Of a stretch of DNA of 64,000 bases, positions 27,227 to 34,900 are shown one piece after another. The position numbers and the translations under genes were made by a program. The stretch's first letter is position 1; every line of letters begins with the position of its first letter. Location of the stretch: positions 4,174,304-4,238,303 of the forward strand of contig NZ_RRCN01000001.1 of NCBI RefSeq assembly GCF_003863965.1. Reading direction: 5' to 3'. The DNA is from Paenibacillus oralis (GTDB lineage: Bacteria; Bacillota; Bacilli; Paenibacillales; Paenibacillaceae). The notes under the pieces were generated by a model. That model was given only the letters and a program-made list of their open reading frames with translations. It was not told the origin of the DNA and did not search any database.

Positions 27227-27466
27227 TTGAGATGGACGAAAATTTTATCGCTTCGGCATTGGTCCCATATTTTTCGCCGCACTCTGCCGCTCCTGACCTC
27301 CGGGAACGTGCCGTTCACCGACAAGCTGCTGCTGGTCGCACCGGCGCTATTGTATTGGGTTCTGCCGGATGTGCTGCCGTTTATTCCGATCGATGACATG
27401 GCCGTGACGCTGCTGTTGATGAATTGGTTCGTCACTCGGACGGAGCGGAAATATCCGGGAGTTTAG
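27227..27466 (+). CDS. Small membrane protein, DUF1232-like
   Basis: Protein of 79 residues started by TTG behind GGAGGGTG. The core LLLVAPALLYWVLPDVLPFIPIDDMAV resembles the end of the DUF1232/YkvA segment, in which a short hydrophobic helix is followed by a Pro-Ile-Asp-Asp turn. It probably spans the membrane once or twice. It follows the TraX-like gene by about 90 bp on the same strand. Function is not known. Confidence 0.7.
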   Translation: MRWTKILSLRHWSHIFRRTLPLLTSGNVPFTDKLLLVAPALLYWVLPDVLPFIPIDDMAVTLLLMNWFVTRTERKYPGV

Positions 27467-27558
27467 CTTTGGCCTCACCTGGTGTAAGCCGGGCGGGCTT
27501 TTTTTGATTGATTTCGATTGATTACGAATTGATCCTATCTATTGGCCGCCTTGAAATC

Positions 27559-27742
27559 TAACGGTTGTAACAGCTGCTATTTTACGAAAAAAGACCTTTT
27601 CTAAATTTTAACGGTTGTGAGCGCCGTTATTTGCCTTGATCCAGGTGAAATTAGCCAGTTTTAAGTGAAATAAGCGCGGGTGGCAACCGTTAGAGTTTGA
27701 AATTGGCGTTTTTGGAGCAAATAGCGGCTGTGGCAACCGTTA
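27559..27742 (+). repeat. Four-arm intergenic element, type D
   Basis: Direct arms TAACGGTTGTAACAGCTGCT (from 27559) and TAACGGTTGTGAGCGCCGTT (from 27609), 50 bp apart; inverted arms 27667-27691 and 27718-27742, both ending GTGGCAACCGTTA, 51 bp apart. It lies in the 445-bp gap before the HesB-like gene, where no other feature is seen. Confidence 0.85.
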
Positions 27743-27911
27743 AAATAGTTACGTGGTTAGAAATGTATCTTGTCAGATCTGATTTGATGGAACGTTGGTG
27801 GTGCAATACGGATTTTTAGCAGACAATTTTTAGCAGGCGGCCTTGCTTGTTTTGCCGGGTTTCTTTACAATAGGAATGTTAGGCAAGCCATTTAAGGATA
27901 GGAGAGATCGT

Positions 27912-28214
27912 ATGAACGTGAAAATTACCCGCAACGCGGCGAAAGTGATAAAAAAAGAATTGGAAAAGGAAGAAAACCAGGGCCTGGTGCTTAAAGTGTT
28001 CATCACCCACTCGCATGGCGACCATGCCCACTATGGCCTGGATCTGGTGAAACAGGACGAGAAGGGGCAGATTGTAAAGACGGATAAAGAGATCGACGTG
28101 CTTGTTGAAGGTACGGACCCGCTGCTCGACGGCGTGAAGATCGATTACTTGTATTTTCCGGAGGAAGGTTTCGTCATCACCAATCCGTCCAAAGGCAACC
28201 ACGGAGATCACTAA
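27912..28214 (+). CDS. HesB/YneR family protein without cysteines
   Basis: Protein of 100 residues with the fold of the iron-sulfur carrier family IscA/HesB: it starts MNVKITRNAAKVIKKEL and has the strand pattern with YGLDL and EEGFVI. The three cysteines that bind metal in IscA are absent. Where the first is expected the sequence reads GDHAHYGLDL, and where the last pair is expected it reads KGNHGDH, so histidines and an aspartate occupy these places. Cys-less HesB-like proteins are known in Bacillota without assigned role. The start at 27912 has AGGAGAG in front. A DUF1450 gene follows 30 bp later. Confidence 0.85.
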   Translation: MNVKITRNAAKVIKKELEKEENQGLVLKVFITHSHGDHAHYGLDLVKQDEKGQIVKTDKEIDVLVEGTDPLLDGVKIDYLYFPEEGFVITNPSKGNHGDH

Positions 28215-28244
28215 GGCAAAGCATCAGTAAAGAAGGGATCAAGC

Positions 28245-28478
28245 ATGGCTAACGATATTCGGATTTGCGATAAATGCAATCATATCCGCATGAAGACGTT
28301 TGTACCAAAATTGCAGAAGCTCGCGCCGGACGCCGAAATCAAAGTCGGCTGCAAATCTTATTGCGGCCCTTGCGGCAAAAGAGCGTTCGTATATATCAAC
28401 GGCCGGTACATCAGCGCGTCGACGGAAGACGAAGTGCTGGCTAAAGCAGCCCCGTTTGTGAAAAAACCGAAACTATAG
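28245..28478 (+). CDS. DUF1450 family protein (YuzB-like)
   Basis: Protein of 77 residues with two CxxC-type pairs: ICDKCNH near the start and GCKSYCGPCGKRAFVYINGRY in the middle, the latter being the family hallmark. The cysteines suggest a metal site or thioredoxin-like ferredoxin fold; no function is established. ATG behind AAGAAGGG. It is in the same direction and close to the HesB-like gene, so the two may be co-transcribed. Confidence 0.9.
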   Translation: MANDIRICDKCNHIRMKTFVPKLQKLAPDAEIKVGCKSYCGPCGKRAFVYINGRYISASTEDEVLAKAAPFVKKPKL

Positions 28479-28534
28479 AAGGCAGCCAGTTAGGGCTGCC
28501 TGGAAATTAGGCCGGGAGACGCGGCCAATAGATT

Positions 28535-28570
28535 ACCGCCGGGGGATTATGCTCCGGCGGTTTTTTTTAG
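28535..28570 (+). terminator. Terminator after the DUF1450 gene
   Basis: ACCGCCGG pairs with CCGGCGGT, followed by eight T. A weaker stem (AGGCAGCC/GGGCTGCCT) lies just upstream at 28481-28502. Confidence 0.92.
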
Positions 28571-28579
28571 AGCTGGGTC

Positions 28580-28637
28580 AACTGCGTTAAGTGCGTTAAG
28601 TGCGCTAAGTGCACCAACTAGCGCTAACTGCGCTAAC
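28580..28637 (+). repeat. Short tandem repeat of about 10 bp
   Basis: Degenerate units of the type GTGCGTTAA/GTGCGCTAA recur five to six times, with the last ones reading GCGCTAACT. It leads directly into a type C element. Confidence 0.7.
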
Positions 28638-28811
28638 TGCAAAAGTGCATGCGGTTTTCGTCGAAATACCTCGAAACGGGTGGTTCAACTGCAAAAATGC
28701 AGTTCATTTCCGGCCAAATTGTCTAACAGTCCCTAAAGAGATGTACTTTTGCATTTGGCAGGTCATTATCAAGGGGGATTGGCTTCAATCGCCTGCACTT
28801 TTGCATTTCAT
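28635..28811 (+). repeat. Four-arm intergenic element, type C, copy 2
   Basis: Direct arms AACTGCAAAAGTGCATGCGG (from 28635) and AACTGCAAAAATGCAGTTCA (from 28687), 52 bp apart; inverted arms at 28739-28762 and 28789-28811, both ending CTTTTGCATTT, about 51 bp apart. Confidence 0.82.
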
Positions 28812-28820
28812 GAAATGTCG

Positions 28821-28934
28821 CATCATTCTCCAATTGTCACATCGTCCTCAAATTGCCGCATCAAATCGATACATTATCCTCAAATCGTTACATCAACCTC
28901 AAATTGTAGCATCGCGCGCAACATCGCGCGCTGG
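28821..28934 (+). repeat. Degenerate tandem repeat, period about 19 bp
   Basis: Units start with CAT and contain CCTCAAAT: CATCGTCCTCAAATTGCCG, CATTATCCTCAAATCGTTA, CATCAACCTCAAATTGTAG, then two short CATCGCGCGC units. It lies between the type C element and the end of the SEDS gene on the minus strand. Confidence 0.7.
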
Positions 28935-28971
28935 GAGCTGCACGCCGGACCTCAAGCGCGAGCGTTCCCTG

Positions 28972-30273
28972 TCACCTTACGCGAATCATATCCTTCCGCC
29001 GGTATACGCTGTAGATGAGTCCGATGGCAGCGAGCTGCGCCAGCAGTCCGCTTCCTCCGTAGCTGATGAAAGGAAAGGATACGGCGGAGATCGGCAAAAT
29101 CCCCAGCGACATACCGATGCTCCAGGCGAATTGAACGGCGAATAAAGCTCCGAGACCGGTGATGAGCATTTTTCCGTAGGATTCTTTGATGGCCAAACCT
29201 GCCTTGATCAAATGGAAAATGAAAAACAGGACGCTGAGCAAAACGAAGGCACCGAACAACCAACCTAAACTGTAAACAAGATATGTAAATATTTGATCCG
29301 AATGGATGGAGGGCAACCAGTCCATTTGCAAACCGAAGCCATGTCCCCGCCATCCGGCCGAACGAATCGCCTCATCGATTTTCGTATAAGTGTATCCTGA
29401 ACCGTCGGCGTCCCGATAGCGCCATAAAAAGGCGATCAGCCGATCCTGGCCGCTAAGCAACGCCGGAAGAAGAAAGACCACCGTGACCAGGGAAAGGTAC
29501 GCCATAACCCAGCGCCGGCCATACCCGGAAAAGCATAACATCAAGACGAAGGTAGCAGCGTAGAGTACCAGGTTTACGAAGGATGGAATCAACGCAAACA
29601 TAAGCAGCGGGATAATGCCGAAAACAACGAGCTGCCGAAAAGCGGTTCTGCCGTTCTCATATCCCCGGGAAAGCACACCTGCCGCCGCGACGGTAAAGAG
29701 ATAGGGGGAGAACACGGTGGAATTCAAATTCAGCCCCAATCCCAAGCTGAACCAATCACGCGTACCGTTAACCTGCTGGCCCCAAAGCTGTGCCCCCAGC
29801 AAAAACACGATCGCTGTTCCGTAAATCGCCCACAAATAATTGCGCAGACCTCGATAATGAATCCGGCTTAACGCGAACAGAACCGCCAATCCCCCCGCCA
29901 TATAGACTGCTTGTTTGGGGAATAAGGAGACACCTGACATATAACTGCTTCCGGCACCATAGCTGAGCTGCACGGCATACATGGATAGCAGCGCAATGCC
30001 CAGCAGCAGCGTCAAGACGGACAACATGGCCCATGGAACACGCGGTTTGTGCACCCGGTTCAACCCTAGCGCGACCGCATCCGTATCTCCCATCTGGGCA
30101 ATGGCCTGCCGCGCGGCCGCTTCATCATCCAAGCCTTGGGCGCGCAGGGATTCCCAAAGCTCGTCCAAATGGCCGGAAATCTCCTCGCTTATTTCTTGAC
30201 GCAGCTCTCGCGCCTTTACTTGCCTGCACACCTGTTTCGCATACTCCTGCAAAAGCGGATGCAAATTTCTCAT
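28972..30273 (-). CDS. SEDS family protein (FtsW/RodA/SpoVE) with N-terminal HAAS-like domain
   Basis: Protein of 433 residues. Residues 1 to about 75 (LLQEYAKQVCRQVKARELRQ, then EISEEISGHLDELWESL and ARQAIAQMGDTDAVALGLN) form a soluble helical domain of the HAAS/permease-prefix kind. The rest has about ten membrane helices and matches peptidoglycan polymerases: SHNGTRDWFSLGLGLNLNS-like loop (here VNGTRDWFSLG) and GHGFGLQMDWLPSIHSDQIF, in which the Asp after HS sits at the place of the catalytic Asp, and FISYGGSGLLAQL near the end. The start at 30273 has GGAGGGACCAGC and overlaps the padR stop, so PadR and this protein are coupled. No partner penicillin-binding protein is nearby. Confidence 0.88.
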   Translation of the reverse strand: MRNLHPLLQEYAKQVCRQVKARELRQEISEEISGHLDELWESLRAQGLDDEAAARQAIAQMGDTDAVALGLNRVHKPRVPWAMLSVLTLLLGIALLSMYAVQLSYGAGSSYMSGVSLFPKQAVYMAGGLAVLFALSRIHYRGLRNYLWAIYGTAIVFLLGAQLWGQQVNGTRDWFSLGLGLNLNSTVFSPYLFTVAAAGVLSRGYENGRTAFRQLVVFGIIPLLMFALIPSFVNLVLYAATFVLMLCFSGYGRRWVMAYLSLVTVVFLLPALLSGQDRLIAFLWRYRDADGSGYTYTKIDEAIRSAGWRGHGFGLQMDWLPSIHSDQIFTYLVYSLGWLFGAFVLLSVLFFIFHLIKAGLAIKESYGKMLITGLGALFAVQFAWSIGMSLGILPISAVSFPFISYGGSGLLAQLAAIGLIYSVYRRKDMIRVR

Positions 30274-30602
30274 GCTGGTCCCTCCCCGAGCACCCGATCG
30301 ACGGCCCCACGGAACAACTGCCATTCCCGCTTCTTTTCCTGAAGCTGCTGTCTGCCGCTATCCGTGATCCGGTAATACTTGCGTTTTCGCCCTTCGGCTT
30401 CCTCCCAATAGGCTTCCAGCCAGCGTTCGGTCTCCATGCCGTGAAGAATCGGGTAAAGCGTGCCTTCCTTCAGGGCAAACGTGCCTTCCGACATACGCTC
30501 CAGCTCTTTGATCAACTGGTAACCGTACAGGTCCTGCTTGTCCAGCAGCGTCAGGATCAGCATGCCGGTGCTTCCTTTAAGCAGTTCCTTATTTACTTTC
30601 AA
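30270..30602 (-). CDS. PadR family transcriptional regulator
   Basis: Winged-helix repressor of 110 residues. It has the PadR blocks GMLILTLLDKQDLYGYQLIKELE, LKEGTLYPILHGME and RKYYRITDSGRQQL, followed by a short dimerisation helix. The start is a TTG behind AAGGGGG. Genes downstream of PadR regulators with HAAS domains form a recurrent pair, in which PadR responds to a signal and represses its own operon; here the partner is a SEDS protein. The stop and the next start overlap as ATGA. Confidence 0.93.
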   Translation of the reverse strand: MKVNKELLKGSTGMLILTLLDKQDLYGYQLIKELERMSEGTFALKEGTLYPILHGMETERWLEAYWEEAEGRKRKYYRITDSGRQQLQEKKREWQLFRGAVDRVLGEGPA

Positions 30603-30706
30603 TTTGGGCGCCCCCTTCCATTTTCATACCAATCATTATACATAGAATTAATATGCATCGCAAATCTATGTATTAACAAGTGCCGATTTTGAGGTTGAGC
30701 CCAATT

Positions 30707-30906
30707 TAACGGTAAAAAAGTCCACTATTCAAGGCGATCCAACAAATTTGCCCCGATAGCGGACTTTTTTGTCCTTATTTTCCCAGCGAAGGGCCGGAAA
30801 TGGCGGTTACACCACTTGCGCTGAGAAATAACGCCACAAAATGCCGTTATATTATAATAGAGTAGTCTCATCACCGAAATAACGCCTAAAATTACCGCTA
30901 TTTCTC
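30707..30906 (+). repeat. Four-arm intergenic element, type B, variant 2
   Basis: Direct arms TAACGGTAAAAAAGTCC (from 30707) and GATAGCGGACTTTTTTGTCC (from 30755); inverted arms from 30824 (ending TGCCGTTAT) and from 30876 (ending TTACCGCTATTTC), 52 bp apart. It occupies the divergent gap between padR and the esterase gene; promoters there are not clear. Confidence 0.8.
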
Positions 30907-31037
30907 CTAGCTCCCGACTTGCTGCTGGGTGACCCGGCTAACTTATCCTGGAATAAGCGGTTTGATGTAATCCGGGCGGAAAGATAGAATGGATCTAAGC
31001 ATATTTTTAGCTATAAACGAAAAACAAGGAGACAATT

Positions 31038-32000
31038 ATGGGAGCGATTCAGGAGCGCATTGCGGAAGTGGAGCGGTACCGGGCCGAACGTACGGCGAGA
31101 GGGGATTTTGACGAGTTCTGGAGCCGGACGCTGGACCGGTTGGCGTCCAAACCTTTGAACGGCCGCCGGGAGCGTGCGGAAACGATGATGCAGGGGATTA
31201 CGGCCGAGCATGTGATGTTTGAAGGCTTCGACGACACCCCGCTGCACGGCTGGTTTTTGGTACCGGACGGGGGCGGGGGCGGGAAAAAGCATCCTTGCCT
31301 AGTGATCTATCAAGGCTACCAGTGCCATCGGGGGCTTCCGGAAAATTACGCCGCTTGGCTGCTGATGGGTTACGCCGTTTTTGCCGTCGATACGCGGGGG
31401 CAGACCGGGGAGACGGGGAACCGGCTGACCTCCGGCCAAGGCATCGTGAAAGGGTGGATGACCCAGGGCATTTTGGAGCCGGAGCAATTTTACGCCAAAG
31501 CGATGACGATTGACGCCTGGAAGGCGTTAGAGTGGGTCAAGGAGCAGCCGGAGATCGATCCGGAGCGAATTGGGGTGTACGGAACGAGCCAGGGCGGCGG
31601 CCTGGCCTTGCAGATGGCGGCGTTAAGCGACGTCCCGCGCGTGGCCGTGGCCAATGTCCCCAATCTGTGCCATCTGGAGTTCGCCTTGATGAATTCGACC
31701 GGTTCAGTAGCGGAAATCGCCGAGTTTCTGGCCAGAAATCCGGGAGAACTGGAGCGGGTGCTGGCGACGCTGAGTTATTTCGATAATCTCAATCTGGCCG
31801 AAAAAATCAATATCCCCGTGCTGTATTCGGCGGGCTTCAAGGACATGATCTGCTGGCCGGAGACGATCGCCGCGGCATACAACCGCAATCCCGCGCCGGG
31901 AAAGGAACTCCTCCTCTATCCATTTATGGGCCATGAGGAAGGTCCCGACGAACACCGCTTGAAGGCGTACGCTTTTTTGCGGGAGCAGTTACAGCGCTAA
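31038..32000 (+). CDS. Acetylxylan esterase / cephalosporin-C deacetylase family (CE7)
   Basis: Alpha/beta hydrolase of 320 residues that removes acetyl groups from xylo-oligosaccharides or related acetyl esters, in the cytoplasm (no signal peptide). The CE7 motifs are VDTRGQTGE (RGQ motif), the nucleophile elbow GVYGTSQGGGLALQ with the catalytic Ser, and the late GHEEGP with the catalytic His; the Asp is in FKDMICWPE. Length is standard for the family. ATG behind AAGGAGA. It is a single gene with its own terminator, so no xylan operon is visible. Confidence 0.94.
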   Translation: MGAIQERIAEVERYRAERTARGDFDEFWSRTLDRLASKPLNGRRERAETMMQGITAEHVMFEGFDDTPLHGWFLVPDGGGGGKKHPCLVIYQGYQCHRGLPENYAAWLLMGYAVFAVDTRGQTGETGNRLTSGQGIVKGWMTQGILEPEQFYAKAMTIDAWKALEWVKEQPEIDPERIGVYGTSQGGGLALQMAALSDVPRVAVANVPNLCHLEFALMNSTGSVAEIAEFLARNPGELERVLATLSYFDNLNLAEKINIPVLYSAGFKDMICWPETIAAAYNRNPAPGKELLLYPFMGHEEGPDEHRLKAYAFLREQLQR

Positions 32001-32034
32001 GCCGGGCAACTGCCCGGCCCGTTTCATTTTTTTC
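32001..32034 (+). terminator. Terminator after the esterase gene
   Basis: GCCGGGCA pairs with TGCCCGGC, followed after a few bases by TTTTTTT. Confidence 0.85.
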
Positions 32035-32040
32035 ACAGGT

Positions 32041-32427
32041 TCAAAAATCGCCGGCGCGATCCCCCTCTATTCTCATCAGGACGGCCTCGCGAGCCGCCTT
32101 CGTCAACCCCTTGAGCACCAGGTCATAGGAATGATCGATCATCGCTTGCAGATCGTCTATCGGCAGGCTGCCATCGGCGGTCACCGTGTTCCAGTGCTGC
32201 TTGTTCAAATGGTAACCGGGCTGAACGCACGCATGCTGTTCCCTTAGATTGGCGGCGATAACCGGATCGCATTTTAAGGAAATTTGTACTGCGGATTCAT
32301 TTCCCGTGCCGGAGATCAGGGCGAATATTTTCCCTCCCACCTTCATGACCAACGGGTCCGGACCAAAGGGATATTCCTGAACGGCCCCTTTTTTCGATAA
32401 GCAATAGGCTGTTAGCTTGTTGTACAT
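32041..32427 (-). CDS. MmcQ/YjbR family protein
   Basis: Small cytoplasmic protein of 128 residues with the CyaY-like fold of the MmcQ/YjbR family. Hallmarks are GAVQEYPFGPDPLVMKVGGKIF, ISLKCDPV, and PGYHLNKQHWNTV followed by IDHSYDLVLKGLTK. Proposed roles include DNA binding, but none is established. The start at MYNKLTAY is preferred because the upstream ATG sits immediately against the GGGGG site. It converges with the esterase gene and diverges from the tetR operon. Confidence 0.92.
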   Translation of the reverse strand: MYNKLTAYCLSKKGAVQEYPFGPDPLVMKVGGKIFALISGTGNESAVQISLKCDPVIAANLREQHACVQPGYHLNKQHWNTVTADGSLPIDDLQAMIDHSYDLVLKGLTKAAREAVLMRIEGDRAGDF

Positions 32428-32527
32428 AGATACTGGCATCCCCCTCAACGATCGGCAATATGATTCCGTTGTTACTAACTATACCATGTCCGCAGGCAAC
32501 GTGCGAAGGGCCGGGGGGAGTCATTGC

Positions 32528-32571
32528 TTGACACGTTTATGATTTCACATTAAAATCTAAACAGTTAGTTT
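32528..32571 (+). promoter_or_regulatory. Promoter and probable operator of the tetR-SDR-EFR1 operon
   Basis: TTGACA at 32528-32533 and TAAAAT at 32551-32556 are separated by exactly 17 bp, a strong sigma-A promoter. Immediately after it lies the inverted repeat TAAACAGTTAGTTTA (32557-32571 region). A related palindrome, TAACTAGTTAG, occurs before the SDR gene near 33297-33307. Both are candidate sites for the TetR protein encoded here. Confidence 0.75.
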
Positions 32572-32586
32572 ATTTTGGTGGAGAAG

Positions 32587-33258
32587 ATGATGATGACCGA
32601 CAAAAAGAAGAGGACTTACGATGCCGCCCGCACTAAAGCGATCATTCTTGACGCGGCGGAAGGATTGTTTGCGGAACATGGCTACTCCGCTACGCGAATC
32701 GATGCGATCGCTGACGAGGCAGGCTATAACAAAAGTCTGATTTATCAGTATTTTAAAGATAAACTGGGACTTTATACGGAGGTGGTCAAGCGGGCGGACC
32801 TGTACGGAAACAAAATGTCGGAAGAGCGGGTGGGGGACCTGCTTAAGGATGAGACAACCGCCTCGGACCCCGACAAGTTCAGGCAGCTGCTTGAACAGGT
32901 GATCGACTTTTCCTATCAGCTGTTGACGGACAATCCCCGTTATTTGAAAATATTCGCCTGGGAAGCTGCTGAGAACTGGAAGACATGGAAGAAAATCGCC
33001 TACAATCCGGATGATGATTTTCCCCGTTTGTATGAATTGACTTTGGCGGCGAAGAAGAATGGAATTATCAGGCGGGATATGGAACCGATGATGGTCCCGA
33101 TGATTCTGATGAATACGGTGATCCCGTTCCTTCAATCTTTCCGGAGATTTAGCGAGATTTTTCCGGATGACCGTATGCCGCCGATGACGCAGGAACAGTT
33201 TAGAGAACAGATCGCAAAATTCGTTATTTACGGTGTAATGGAGCCAAGTATCCTGTAG
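32587..33258 (+). CDS. TetR family transcriptional regulator
   Basis: One-component repressor of about 223 residues. The N-terminal HTH reads TKAIILDAAEGLFAEHGYSATRIDAIADEAGYNKSLIYQYFKDKLGLY, classic TetR. The ligand domain ends in a TetR_C-type helix bundle of unknown ligand. Three consecutive ATG codons (32587, 32590, 32593) follow GGTGGAG; the third has the best spacing, so the true protein may be two residues shorter. It precedes an SDR and an EFR1 gene in the same direction and probably represses itself and them. Confidence 0.92.
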   Translation: MMMTDKKKRTYDAARTKAIILDAAEGLFAEHGYSATRIDAIADEAGYNKSLIYQYFKDKLGLYTEVVKRADLYGNKMSEERVGDLLKDETTASDPDKFRQLLEQVIDFSYQLLTDNPRYLKIFAWEAAENWKTWKKIAYNPDDDFPRLYELTLAAKKNGIIRRDMEPMMVPMILMNTVIPFLQSFRRFSEIFPDDRMPPMTQEQFREQIAKFVIYGVMEPSIL

Positions 33259-33329
33259 CCTAGGGAGCTTGGCAATATTTTCGCCTTAAATATAAATAAC
33301 TAGTTAGATTAAATTGGAGGATGAATGTT

Positions 33330-34073
33330 ATGAGATTTCAGCAAAAGGTCGTTATTGTCACCGGTGGAGCCGGCGGGATCGGCGCTGCGACAGCCCGATT
33401 GTTCGCGGAGGAAGGAGCCAAGGTGGCTATTGCCGATTTATCCGAGGAAGGGCAGATGCTGGCGGATGAATTAACAAAAAGCGGGCTCACGGCAAGTTTT
33501 ATAAAAACGGACGTGACCCAAGAAGGTGAAGTCGAGCGGATGGTGGAGAAAACCGTCGAGCGCTACGGCAAGCTGGATATTCTGTTCGCCAACGCCGGTG
33601 TCGGAGCCGATGGCCCGACGGATCAGTTAAGCCTTGAGGATTGGAAGCTTGCCGTTGATATAAACCTGACCGGTGTGTTTCTTTGCAACAAATACGCGAT
33701 CAAGCAAATGCTGAGCCAGGGAAACGGCGGCGCGATCGTCAATTGCGGCTCGGTCCACAGCCATGTCGGGAAAGCGAGAGTCAGTGCGTATGCGGCGGCC
33801 AAAGGCGGGGTCAAAATGCTGACCCAATCTACGGCGGTAGCTTACGCGGCCAGAAATATCCGCGTAAACGCCGTATGCCCGGGATATGTCGATACGCCGA
33901 TGATCAACCGTTTGGGCGAGGAGGTCAAAAACTACCTCATAGGTTTACACCCTGCAGGCCGATTGGGTACGGCTGAGGAGATCGCTAAAGCGGTTCTGTT
34001 TCTGGCCAGTGACGACGCTTCATTCATCACAGGAACCAGCCTGATGGTGGATGGGGGATATACGGCGGTATGA
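33330..34073 (+). CDS. Short-chain dehydrogenase/reductase
   Basis: NAD(P)-dependent oxidoreductase of the classical SDR type, 247 residues. Cofactor motif TGGAGGIG near residue 13, NAG in LFANAGVG, catalytic Ser in CGSVHS and YAAAKGGV with Tyr and Lys, PGYVDTPM, and the C-terminal ITGTSLMVDGGYTA. An Asp at the end of the second strand (IADLS) suggests NAD rather than NADP preference. The ATG at 33330 lies nine bases after GGAGG; the ATG directly abutting GGAGG is unlikely. The substrate is unknown. Confidence 0.94.
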   Translation: MRFQQKVVIVTGGAGGIGAATARLFAEEGAKVAIADLSEEGQMLADELTKSGLTASFIKTDVTQEGEVERMVEKTVERYGKLDILFANAGVGADGPTDQLSLEDWKLAVDINLTGVFLCNKYAIKQMLSQGNGGAIVNCGSVHSHVGKARVSAYAAAKGGVKMLTQSTAVAYAARNIRVNAVCPGYVDTPMINRLGEEVKNYLIGLHPAGRLGTAEEIAKAVLFLASDDASFITGTSLMVDGGYTAV

Positions 34074-34888
34074 CGAGCATGCAGATTTTTTATTTTTCGG
34101 GAACGGGCAACTCGCTGTTTATCGCCCAGGAGCTGCATAAATCGTTTCCCGAGGCTGCCGTCGTACCGATCATCCAATTAACGGACTATTCCGTTAAAGC
34201 TGATGTCGTGGGTTTCGTTTTCCCGGTTCATGCGTTTACGATGCCGGCACCGGTTAAGCATTTTTTGGAGAAAATAAACCTGGAGGAGGCCTCCTATCTT
34301 TTTGCCATCGCAACGCGGGGAGGCTCTCCCTGCAATGTATTTCGGGATATGGACCGTCTGCTTCGGAAAAAAGGAAAGGTGCTGAACGCGCACTGGTTTA
34401 TTGATATGCCCAACAATTTTTGCCATATTGCGGACACGCCTGATCAGACACTCATAGAAAGGTTGTGCGCGGAAGCGCGGGTCAAGCTGGAACCGATTAA
34501 AACAGCCATCAGGAACAAGGATGAAGTGCACGCACCGGACTCGGAAAAGTCGTTTTGGAGAAAAATGCTGCTTTTTCCGGCTTTGTCGTTCGTCTTGCGC
34601 AAAACAAACTATTTGCACACGGACAAAAATTTTTATGCCGATGACCGTTGTATCGGATGCGGCCTGTGTTCGAAAGTATGCTTGTCCAGGAAAATTGAGC
34701 AGCAGGACGGCAGGCCGGTTTGGAAAGAAGAGACGGAATGTTATTTTTGCTTTGCCTGCATCAATCACTGTCCGCGCCAAGCCATCCAAATCCGCAAAAC
34801 CAAATCGATGGCCAAAGGCAGGTACCGTCATCCGCTATATACCGCACATGATATTGCACAGCAAAAAGGGAGGGCGGGCAACCCGTAA
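34070..34888 (+). CDS. EFR1 family ferredoxin-flavodoxin protein
   Basis: Electron-transfer protein of 272 residues. The N-terminal half is a flavodoxin-like domain with the FMN phosphate loop YFSGTGNSLFIAQEL. The C-terminal part has two [4Fe-4S] sets: CIGCGLCSKVC and CYFCFACINHCP. A variable segment of about 60 residues joins them. EFR1 proteins are thought to pass electrons from ferredoxin-like donors, but partners are unknown. Its start overlaps the SDR stop (ATGA), so it could supply electrons to, or share a pathway with, the SDR. A second start, MQIFYF, nine bases later, is possible. Confidence 0.92.
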   Translation: MTSMQIFYFSGTGNSLFIAQELHKSFPEAAVVPIIQLTDYSVKADVVGFVFPVHAFTMPAPVKHFLEKINLEEASYLFAIATRGGSPCNVFRDMDRLLRKKGKVLNAHWFIDMPNNFCHIADTPDQTLIERLCAEARVKLEPIKTAIRNKDEVHAPDSEKSFWRKMLLFPALSFVLRKTNYLHTDKNFYADDRCIGCGLCSKVCLSRKIEQQDGRPVWKEETECYFCFACINHCPRQAIQIRKTKSMAKGRYRHPLYTAHDIAQQKGRAGNP

Positions 34889-34900
34889 AATTGATTTTTA

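Noticed and set aside
28580..28934. CRISPR array
   Set aside because: The repeats are degenerate, 10-19 bp, without unique spacers of constant length, and no cas gene is present.
28609..29145. Plus-strand frame of 178 codons
   Set aside because: It is made of the type C element, the 19-bp tandem repeat and antisense of the SEDS gene.
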